Source: Corticium candelabrum (taxonomy: Eukaryota > Porifera > Homoscleromorpha > Homosclerophorida > Plakinidae). Taken from it: 64,000 bases of DNA. Position 1 is the stretch's first letter, and every line of letters begins with the position of its first letter. Shown piece after piece: positions 28,915 through 39,625 of the stretch. The stretch spans positions 7,513,485 through 7,577,484 of the forward strand of contig NC_085088.1 of assembly GCF_963422355.1 (NCBI RefSeq), given 5' to 3'. Under the pieces are notes generated by a model that was given only the letters and a program-made list of their open reading frames with translations, made no database searches and had not been told where the DNA came from. Both the position numbers and the translations under genes were made by a program.

Positions 28915-29035
28915 GCATGCTAAGGCGTAGCGGTTCGCTATGCCTTCAACATACCCGCTACGTCTTCAACATAACCGCTATGCATTCAGAGCTGACTGCT
29001 ACACCTCCAACATACTGGCTACGCATGTACCGTAC
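28915..29035. repeat. Degenerate 20-21-bp minisatellite
   Basis: About five units of the form CGCTACGTCTTCAACATAAC vary at several positions. Confidence 0.75.
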
Positions 29036-30183
29036 ACCACACATGCACACGTGCACTCCCTCTCCAGAAGTTATGACAAATGGGAAGAACTAACGACTTG
29101 AAATGTTTATCACAGAGTGATAATGAGACTGAAGGTGGAGACTTGTCAATCATGAGTCTCTAATTGCACACCTATAAGTATTGTAATTGGACTTGTTGCG
29201 TAGTAATAGTAATGAGACACATTGTTCTAGCCAGGATTTTTTGCCAACCGTCAATATGACGTCATCAAATATAATGTCAAATAACGATGTCATCAAATGT
29301 TTAATGTTGCCATATTTGGTGATAACATCATAGTTTTACTTTATCTTTCCCTAGTTGTACTATGTAGAGTCTGATGCATGTATATTAGTAACTGCATGAT
29401 TGGAAGACTATTCCATATCATTGTCACTCAGAACTTGTTGAATATTAACCTCATTGAACATAACTTTGTTGAATATAACACAGACAGACAGATAATACAC
29501 TATATTATTACAATAACAAGTTACTTAAACTTAATTAAAACTGGGATTGTGAGCTGAGCTTGAAAAGAGCAAGTTGTGCATAAACGTTGGCTACTGTGCT
29601 GTCAAACTTACAAAATGAATAGTATTTAATGAACACTATGCTTGTCTTCCTATATCAAGACTGTCAAAGGAGTAAAACATGGCAGCAACCCATTGGCTTC
29701 GGTTGTTGACGTTCTCATCACGTGATTCTTTTGAGAATACAGAAATCAACGCCATACTAGACAGTGCTGATTTAGCTAGTCGTCAAACTACCTCAAATCT
29801 TTACTCTAAAATCTCTTGAAAAACTAACTACAAAGACTAGCAGCATGGGAAAAGCATGACAAACCTGAGTATCTAAACTGTCTCTATCATTTTATTTAAT
29901 TAAGTTCCGCAATAAAATGTGTTTCAAGATGGCTATTTGTTTTCAAGATGACTGCTTGGATAGGAGTAAAGTAGAAATTTAATTGTGGGAGATCGATTTC
30001 AGATGTAAATATTAGTACTTGTCTGCAAAAATGCCGACCCCTATTTCTTCAAGTACTAGCATAAGGTACGCAGTCATCCCTTGATTTTATTTATTACATA
30101 AATATTTTTGTATTCCTTAAACTAAGGCCTAGCTACGCCTTCTGATCATTTATCCTTTTTTGACCATAACTATATCATAAGAC
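29036..30183. other. Intergenic DNA, no gene recognised
   Basis: Short clustered CATCA(A)ATG/TGACGTCATC repeats near 29250-29330; otherwise nothing supported. Confidence 0.45.
30168..30183. repeat. Target-site duplication, left copy
   Basis: AACTATATCATAAGAC is repeated exactly at 31389-31404, bracketing the Penelope-like insertion. Confidence 0.9.
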
Positions 30184-30275
30184 TTTCATAATCCCTTTCC
30201 TTGACACATTATTATCAAGAAAGGATGATGGTTACCTCAACATCACTGTATATAGAAAATCTACTCATCAATAGT

Positions 30276-31130
30276 TTTCTACAACATCTCAATAGTATTC
30301 GTCCTTCAATTAAATTCAGTATGGAGTTAGAAACCAATGGTTCCCTCCCTTTCCTTGACACATTATTATCAAGAAAGGATGATGGTTACCTCAACATCAC
30401 TGTATATAGAAAATCTACTCATACCGACCGGTACCTCAACTTTAACTCCCACCATCCACATCATGTAAAGAAAGGACTTATACGTTGTCTATATGATAGA
30501 TCCAAGAATGTCACCATATCCCCCATAGACTTGAAACAAGAACAGCATCATCTTCTACAAGTATTACAGCACAATAGATACCCCGCCAACTTTATTCATT
30601 CAACTCTACATTCTTCACTTCAATCTTCATCTCTTTCAACTTCTACTCCAGATACCTTCTGTGCATCTATAGTTCTACCCTACATCTCAGGACTGAGAGA
30701 GGATATTCGACGAATATGCAAAGGATATAATATTCGGGTATCATTTAAGTCAGGGAGGAATCTTAGGAATATGTTATGCAAAGTTAAACATCCCATACCT
30801 AAAGAACATCAATCCCATCTCATTTATCAAATACCATGTGCCTGTGGAAAGACATATATTGGTGAGACAAAAAGGAGATTAGCAACAAGACTAAAGGAAC
30901 ATAAGGAACTTTGCAGAAAAATGGAAAATGAGAAATCAGCAGTCGCCGAACACACATGGTCGAATCAAACATGTAATATGGATTGGGATGGTACACGTAT
31001 TCTATCGCATGCATCTACTACATTACAACTTAGGATGAAAGAGGCATTACACATTCAACTTAACCAACAACATCTACTTATCAATAGAGACGAGGGAATG
31101 GAACTATCAAATGTTGGGCAAGCCTCATGA
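30276..31130 (+). CDS. Penelope RT C-terminus plus GIY-YIG endonuclease (partial)
   Basis: The frame is open from 30201, but the first 25 residues are an out-of-frame reading of the partial duplicate. Genuine homology begins near FLQHLNSIRPSIKF. It covers the post-catalytic RT/thumb region (LPFLDTLLSRKDDG, VYRKSTHTDRYLNF, HHVKKGLIRCLYDRS), then a linker, then a GIY-YIG nuclease (YQIPCACGKTYIGETKRRL, R..EH) ending about 20 residues before the stop. In Penelope-like elements the two activities nick the target and prime reverse transcription on it. The RT catalytic core (fingers and YADD) is missing, so this copy cannot move alone. No frameshift or stop inside the retained part, and the clean TSD suggests a young insertion. 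Confidence 0.88.
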   Translation, partial: FLQHLNSIRPSIKFSMELETNGSLPFLDTLLSRKDDGYLNITVYRKSTHTDRYLNFNSHHPHHVKKGLIRCLYDRSKNVTISPIDLKQEQHHLLQVLQHNRYPANFIHSTLHSSLQSSSLSTSTPDTFCASIVLPYISGLREDIRRICKGYNIRVSFKSGRNLRNMLCKVKHPIPKEHQSHLIYQIPCACGKTYIGETKRRLATRLKEHKELCRKMENEKSAVAEHTWSNQTCNMDWDGTRILSHASTTLQLRMKEALHIQLNQQHLLINRDEGMELSNVGQAS

Positions 31131-31265
31131 ATACTACAACAACATATCACTAGTCCAAGTTTCATCATAATTGTACATCTTAGTGTAGATAGTTCTGGTC
31201 AACTATTGGTTACTTGTATTTATGACATCATAACTACTCCATTGTATTTACTAGAATTTGAATAT

Positions 31266-31310
31266 TTGCCCTGAAGATGGCTGTAGTATAACAGCCGAAA
31301 CATCGGCAGC
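31266..31310 (+). ncRNA. Hammerhead-ribozyme-like motif in the Penelope 3' UTR
   Basis: Core pieces in order: TTGCC, CTGAAGA (consensus CUGANGA), a 6-bp hairpin GGCTGT...ACAGCC, GAAA, CATC, then GGCAG, which pairs with TTGCC as stem I. Helix III would be a single A-U pair, as in minimal hammerheads described in Penelope-like elements. An extra U (31278) between CTGAAGA and stem II departs from the consensus, so activity is doubtful. Confidence 0.45.
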
Positions 31311-31388
31311 ACCTTGCTGTTTAAATATATGTCGGAATCAAAGAACTGTGCTGAAATTTGATCATGCCAACGGAGAACCTCTCACTGA

Positions 31389-31404
31389 AACTATATCATA
31401 AGAC
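31389..31404. repeat. Target-site duplication, right copy
   Basis: Exact repeat of 30168-30183. Confidence 0.9.
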
Positions 31405-33100
31405 GCTATGTTTCAAGTATAGTCTAGCATAATCATATTTAAAATCCATACAAAATGCTCTGAGAATTTGTAGCTGCAAGAGTGCTTTGAGAGAGAGGAT
31501 CACTATGTTTCTACAACTATAACAATTTAGTGAATAGATACATCCAGTTGAGTGCATGGTTATGCTGTAAAAAGATCTGCAAAGGTGTACGTACAAAACG
31601 TGGGATTGAAGATAAACTGTAATTAGTAGAACACCTGCTGCAACCACAGTCTCATTACTATAAAATGTATACTCTCTGTTCGCGTTGACCTGGCTGATCA
31701 TAATAACTTCACTACGCGATGTTCTGGAGAGACAATCTTGGTATCATTTGAAACCGCAGGAACTCCCATTTCTAAAAGTGGAAACGGTTGACATCAATCT
31801 AGAAGCAGGAGATAGCGATGAGCCTTCTGATTATCAAAGTTTCCTGCAACCACTAATGATCTTTAATAAAGATGTGATCTAATTAAACATTATGTCAGTA
31901 GTAGCAAATCCTGTGTGAAAAGTCATGGGAATTGTCCCCAAACACGAAGATTTTAGATGTCATGAGATTGTTCTGTAGTAATGTCAAGACCGTCAAGACC
32001 AATAGAAGTAAATGTTTTAGATCCACAATGGATCTTGTAGGAAGACATTCCACACTACGTGTGGTAAGACTGTCCAATTTTGTACATAACCGTCAATAAT
32101 TGCTGTTTTCCTCTCCCCAAACGTCCCTTCCTTGTCCCAACCGTCAAACTGACGGTACTGACGGCACTGGACAAGTTCTTATAGCATGGTACCACAGCAT
32201 GGTACCAGAGCGTGGTACTGTACAGGGTAGGTATTCTAATTAGACCCCTCCCCAAACCAATTTTTATTTCAGAAATTTGCACAGACACTACATGCCACGT
32301 CCACATACCAGACTTATGTGTCACGCCCATACCACTACGCCTTCCAAAAATCCTGCCTAAAGCCCTGCAATCCCAAACGCAATATTGACTACGACCTGAG
32401 ATAACCCAGATACTTATGCATATATTTTGTTTTCAAAACTTCAAGGCTAATGGTTTAATTACTGCACTCATGTTATTTGCAAGACTAAGACAACGTAGCA
32501 TCCCCAATTCTATAATGATTGATTCAGTGGTTTAGGTATATCCTTCGCAAACAGACAGAAACATGTCTATGATTACATATGAGAACCCGATATTTGCACA
32601 ATCTAGCAGGCGAAAGTTACAACTATTCCTGTGGGTATTTCTACCTTTAATATATCTAGTATATAAAATCTCATATTGCGTGTGTGTGTGTGTGTGATAC
32701 GCGGCCACATCTTTGTCCATTCACAACCAAAATTGGCACGCACACTAGGCATACAAAGGGGAAGACTTGCAAAAAAACTCAAAAATTGCACAGGGTCTCC
32801 TCTCGAGGGGTCAACCCCGCGTAAAATTTCTCGATAATGCAAACGCTACACATTCTATTTCATTTGAACAAACGTCAACACCAGCCCTGTGTAGACTGTA
32901 TGTGCCGTCATCCTTCTCAAAGCTCTGAGCAATCGAAGATTCTTGCCAATTGAAGCTACTCTTCTAGCGCATTCGTTTCTCACCAAATACTGATTGCATT
33001 TGCACCAAATCCAACCTACGTTTTCTGTACCAAGCGCTACACGGAGAATGTGTTGATCTCTATCAAAAAAAAGTGCAAAGACGAAGATTCGAATTCACTC
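31405..33100. other. Intergenic DNA, no gene recognised
   Basis: Holds a 13-bp tandem triplet (AGCATGGTACCA-type units, 32183-32222), small CCGTCAA/TGACGG inverted repeats near 32128-32160, and a short GT tract near 32680. No supported gene. Confidence 0.45.
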
Positions 33101-33101
33101 A

Positions 33102-33428
<327 letters not shown>

Positions 33429-33579
33429 TATCGATCTAAAACGATTACTCACTCATAATAATTGCTGATTTAGACGGAATTCAATGATTTAGACTGAATT
33501 CAATAATTTATTATTACTGGGCTGCATGATAAGGAATCGCATTGGCCACATTGCATTAGTCAACAAGCGGTTAATTAAT

Positions 33580-33972
33580 TAATTAAATGCTGAAAAGTAC
33601 ATAAGCATTCTTGAAAATGCGCTAGTTCCAACAATCCACAGGTTTGAACAAGGTCATGGTGATGTCACTCTAATGCATAAAAATGCTCCCGCTCACCAGG
33701 CAAAGAGTGTTCAAAAATGGCTCCAGCACAATGGCTACAGCTCTCTTAGTCCCTGGCCAGCTCAATCACCATATCTTAATTCAATTGAGCACATATAGGA
33801 TTATCTTGCTTGTGTTGTTCAGCAGTTGCCACATAACACGTCAGAGCTGTAGCAATGTTTGAAGACAGCGTGGAATAATGTGCCACAAGAAAAAACACAA
33901 ACCCTTGTTGATAGCATGATTACAAGAGTGAACAATGTCATAGACGCTAAAAGAGGTTACACAAAATACTGA
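33580..33972 (+). pseudogene. Dead Tc1/mariner transposase, C-terminal part
   Basis: Reads as the second half of a Tc1-type DDE transposase: ILENALVPTIHRFEQGHGDV, NAPAHQAKSVQKWL, WPAQSPYLNSIEHI, then a helical tail ending at TGA 33970-33972. The second catalytic Asp (normally QDNAPxH) is Lys here, the Trp after IEHI is a TAG stop, and another stop follows in SEL-QCL. The DDE catalytic Glu in NSIEHI remains. 5' half absent; clear inverted terminal repeats not found. Confidence 0.85.
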
Positions 33973-35012
33973 ATCGATATAACACTAATTTTGTTAGGAT
34001 AATTGTAATTACATGCCACATGTGTAAAATGTTGATATGAATAATCCTTTATGACCGGTACTATAGGTATTGTTCATGGTCATTGCCCATATAATATAGC
34101 TGTAGGGATTGTGGCTCCTCATCTGCAAGAGGTTGCATAGCCCCGATTCAATTGACTCATCTTTAGAATGAAATTCTAGCACAGCATACAATCAGCACGT
34201 TTCCACTTAAGTTAAGCACTGAACAGCATTTCTCTTTGGAACCCTATCTCTTGCTATGGATATAGTCGGATGTTTAATTACGAAAAGCAAAATCAACAGC
34301 TTGCTCAGACAACAGAGTCTGATGGGACTGCTAGATAGCATTGTGACATAACAATGGCATGTAAACAACAATGAAACTGAAGTGACCAGAAATTTTAAAT
34401 ATTTAGTCACTACACTATGCAAAAAGAATCAACAATCAACAAATAGTCGTTAATTTCTGACAACTTAGAAACAATGCAAGCCTTTCCGAAGAAAAAGAGT
34501 TGACACCTCAAAGAGGAATCCTTCATCCAATTTGTTTGCGAAAATGTTCCCCATAACGTGCCAAGTGTGCATGCCAATTTTGGTAGCGATAGGTCTTAAA
34601 CTGTGGCCATGCATCAAATACATAAACATTTTCAGTTTTCTCAATGCTCCTCAATTTAAAGAGAAGTTGAGATATTTCACAAACAATGTTCGATATTAGA
34701 AGATGTATTTACATCTGTACATCTACAACTACATTGATACAATTCACACATGCTTACATTTCTCTTATATGTACATTAAGAGGAGTCCCTCATTACTTCC
34801 TCCAACTGCTTCTGTTTGTTGACAAGGCCCTAATGAACACAAATCCATTAGCACTGCAAAAACTGTTCAAATACACAAACTAAAATAAAATTAAAATTGA
34901 ACATACTATGCTATACCTGACGCAGGAAAGCAAGTTGAGACAATATCTCTCTCTGTCTCTTGCTGGTTGTGGCATTTACCTATAAAAATTTCTGTCATAA
35001 ATACACCTGCCT
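33973..35012. other. Intergenic DNA, no gene recognised
   Basis: No supported ORF or repeat; includes the 3' flank of the CCDC66-like gene. Confidence 0.5.
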
Positions 35013-36795
35013 TCACATGTGGACAACCAACTCAACCTCTTGTAATGTGTTGCTTCCTGGCTGCAACTGCCAATGCTCCTGCTGGCTGTCATGTCTTTTA
35101 TTCTCCAAGTATTGTCTCGTTTCTTGTAACACTTGCGACATAGTGCTGGGTATCTGGAGAGGATGTGGCCAAACAGTTTGCTGCTCATGCTTGAACTCCA
35201 CAAGTTCACTTTTGTCATTGCTGTTGAAGAGCAGTTGGGACTGTGTGCCACCAGCACTTGTAACTCGTGCTCGCACATTCTGTAACATGCCTTTGTCATG
35301 TGTCTCATGTGTCAAGTGTCTCTTGGAAGCCTCAGAGCTCATGCTGTCCACAACTCTTGGCAGAATTACGCTTGTCCTTTGAACTGGGATATGGTAAGCA
35401 TCACCAGTTGAAGGTAATGAACAAACTTCAACATCATCTGACTCACACGGTCCATCAGTCACGTATTTACCAGCAACAGAGTCTCTGTCATGCATGGCAT
35501 GAGACAGTGTGTTAACTGTAGAATTAAGCTCTACTGCAGTGCCCTTGTCTTCGTCAGAATTCTGGTAATCAGATTTTCTTTGCTGCTTGCTTTTCTTCCT
35601 TTCAACAGCCTGTGACTTAATCGTGCGACTACCAACCTTCTTTTGTTCTTGCAAACAACGTAAAGAAGAGGCAGCTTGTAGTCTTGAAGATGTATCCTTG
35701 CTCCTAGCAGGATCATCCACCACAACAGCATCTGCTTTTACTCTAAATTGAGTTCCTTCTAGCCGTCTTTGAGGAACAGGCAACCGAGACGAATGATTTA
35801 CATGTGATGGCTTCCTTACAGTAGCTATTGTGTGTCTTCGTGTCTTTTCTTGTTTTTTCGCTCCTTTCATTGCACTACCATATTCAACGACACTCTGCTT
35901 CTGCCTGTATCTCTGATTGCCGCCAATAACTTTCATGCCTGCTGATGTTGGACCTTGGTGTTCTTTACCTGGTTTTAGGTTTGATAATATCATTTTTTTA
36001 GATGTTGGCTTATTGTTGTGAGTTGACTTTTGATATTTACTTGCCTGTTTTTGAAAGGCTTTGACATCTTCAGAATTATCACAAGGAGTGCTTGGCATTG
36101 CCTCACATAACTCACTCATTGACAAAGTTGCATCGACAGCTCTGACATCGCACTCCAGCATGGAGTCAATAGATGCTGACTTCTCAGATTCTACGTAAGG
36201 ACTATCCATAAACACATGCCGGCTTGCTTGCAAAGTCAACACTTTTCCAGATGAGGGCAATTCAACATCTACAAAATGAGCACATTATCATACATGCTAA
36301 CTGAAATACAAAATTAAGTGTCCGCAAACTGCCACATGCATTTGGCACACATTATATGTCGAAATCGCTGCAATCACACCATGGTTGCATAAACAAGTTG
36401 ACACTATATTTTTCACGCATTTGATTCCTAGCATATTTTGGTGCTAACTACAATCAACAAACAAATGTAGCTTACTGCAAGCTACAAGAATATACCAATA
36501 GCAACAGATAATGAAAAAGCATTTAGGTATTCAATGTATCCCAACGTCTGTTGCATATAAATGAGTAGCATTTAATAAATGTGGTACGTTAATTTGTACT
36601 ATCAATATTATGTAATGAATACCAAACTCAGAAACTTGCTAATTCTCCAACTGAAGTTAGACAACTCACCTGTTCTGTTTCTATTATCTGTTAAAACCTC
36701 CAGAGGTGAAATACGACCAACATGCCTCCTCACTCTTGCATGCCTCTCCTAGATTAGACAAATAAATATACATACAGTCTCTAAATGCTATCTAT

Positions 36796-36857
<62 letters not shown>

Positions 36858-37145
36858 CAGCTGCAGCTTGAGCTGCCACTATCTGCTCTTCTAATAGCTC
36901 TCGTCTTCTTATAGCTATTTCTTCTCTTTCTCTTGCAGCAGCTTGTTCTCTTTCATATTGAAGTCTCAATTGTTCTCTCTCTCTGTGCAACCTGGCATCC
37001 TCTATTGCTACCTCTTTTGCTAAACGTTCTTGATGCTCACGTTTTATGCGTTGCTTCTCCTCCAATTGCTGCTGATTAAACTGCTAAAGTACAAAATACC
37101 TATGAGTACGCATGACATGCACACATGAGTGTGTGGTGTGTGTAT

Positions 37146-37223
<78 letters not shown>

Positions 37224-38993
37224 ACACGTGCACATAATAAATTACATAATGCTCTACAGTTCTCCTTCGCTTCTCCTCAATGTCAGATGAATCTAGAAGC
37301 ACATGATATTGATGCTGATGAGACCTACACATAGCCACAACAGTTGTAACATAAGTGAAAATGATAATACACACACCTGTACCTCTCGTCATTGCCTTTA
37401 ACAAATGCCTTGTCTGGAGATTCAGTCTGAATAGCAGGTGGTGCAGCAGGCAACTGTGAAACAGATGGATAGACTTGAGAAGAAGTCACTATTTGAGCAG
37501 TAGAACACGGTGCTGATCCACTCTGCCACATCTGATGTTGCATGTCCCTCAGAGCATCCTAAATACAACCATAATCAATACGTATAAACAGTATGCAGGC
37601 TAAGTGATTGGAAAGCTTGCCCCCTCATCTATCACTTTTCGCCTCTGATTCTCAGCTGCTTCACGAGCTTTCTTGTCCTCTACTTGTTTACGAAGGTCTT
37701 CCAACCACTGACGCTTGTCAAGTGATTTTGTGTCCGCATCAGCACCATAAGAAGTCTATTAATGCATATTATATTACAATACATCAAACATCAGCAAACA
37801 TGCGGCATTTTGTTTACTGACACCAAAAAAGAATGATGACCTCATGGCATGAGGAACAGTACGACCATATCTCTGTGGTAAGACATCTAAACATTCGAAA
37901 GCATTGTAGGCAACTTCATTGAACATGAAACCATCAGCTAAATCTCTTAAAACAATGTACACAAAAACATCACTAAATGAACAGGCAAACATCAAGTACG
38001 TGAACACACACATACATGCGTGTGCCCTCAAATGCATGAGAGGTCACTGAGGTATGCGTGCATGCACACATACAATTCATGATTGACTGTTATCATCTAC
38101 TAGCTGAGTAACCCGTTCTTTGCCCGGGCTGATCTACATTATTGATTGCTAGTTAGTATCCCGTTTAATTAATCAAGACAAATGAAAATGTAACCGAGTG
38201 TCCCGTTCAGAAAACGTGTAGGTGGATTCAGTGTAAATGCAGGCAGTCAGAATTTGGATTGCTGGAAGCTTTGTGAAGGACGAGAACACGTACAGTCTAC
38301 ACGGAACTGGTGTGGGTGTGCGTTCAGGTGTTAGTTAATATCCCACTGAAAACAAATGAAAACGTATTTGAGTGTCCCGTTTCTAAAAAAGTAGCAGCAT
38401 TGCTGCAAGTTCCCCGTTCAGAGTTAGACATCCGGCCAGCTAAAATTTGGAAGTCACGTGCAGTTATTTTCTCACCCTGATAAGTGGCTCCCCGTATATA
38501 GGACAAATTCACATCTCGTCTCGCAGCCATTTTGATGGTCCCATTGGACATCACTTCAAAGACGTTGCTGCCATTGTAGGAAACAGGTGTAGCGACCGTG
38601 CCAACTATTCAACCCATGTACACAGGCAAACAAAGATAGACGTATTCTTAAAGACCCGGATATAGTAAAAAATATCTTGTTCTTATCGACGTTACTGATA
38701 ATAAACAACACGCTCCGTGCATACAGTCTGAGGTCAAAATTGGGCAGTTTAAATTTGGTGGAGATGCGAAGTGTCGTTCTAGAGAAATTCGTGCGCAAGT
38801 GAAGGCGGGTTCAATTGGCAAGAAATGGCGTCATCCCAAAGAACTCTGGAAGACAACGACACCTTCACCGTCAAGCTCGATCAATTCGGCATGCAAGAGC
38901 AAGTTTGGTGGCGCTATTACTCGCTGTTTTGGAGATACGCAGGTACATAGAAACACAAACACACACAGACACAGACACAGACACAGACACAGA

Positions 38994-39089
<96 letters not shown>

Positions 39090-39492
39090 TGGACAAATGG
39101 ATATGCCCTTCAGTACAGTACTAAAGATAGCACCCCCAAACTATTTCTACGTGGGGCCTCCAGTGCTACTCAGAGTTTTAGGCACACTGACGTACCCCTA
39201 GGTGCTTGGCCAGAGCATCCAAGGGCACTACCTTTAGCGCAGCCTCGGGACTGGACATCAAGCCAACAAGTACCCATGCTGCGTGATGTTCTTCCAAGCC
39301 GGCGGTCTTGTCCACTCCCAGTCAATGACCGGGTACTCATTTATACACATGAGTTGAGAGAGGCAATTGCGTGTGAGTTCCTTGCCCAGAGAAATTACAC
39401 CTGTGCCAATCCTGCACTTGAACTCATGACCTAAAGGTCCTGGATCTTTTCATTCTCCAAATACAACTCTCTAACCAATTGAGCTACAGACG

Positions 39493-39534
<42 letters not shown>

Positions 39535-39535
39535 A

Positions 39536-39574
<39 letters not shown>

Positions 39575-39578
39575 CTCT

Positions 39579-39625
<47 letters not shown>

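Larger units (their letters stand above)
30184..31388 (+). mobile_element. Penelope-like retroelement, 5'-truncated, with 16-bp TSD
   Basis: 1205 bp between exact 16-bp direct repeats. It starts with a 77-bp partial copy (30192-30268) of a segment repeated inside it at 30346-30422, the partial-tandem arrangement typical of Penelope-like elements. It contains the end of the RT and a GIY-YIG endonuclease ORF, and a structured 3' UTR with a hammerhead-like fold. Confidence 0.9.

Noticed and set aside
31685-31882. 65-codon plus frame as a small gene
   Set aside because: Acidic composition looks protein-like but there is no splice or homology support, so it is not listed as a feature.
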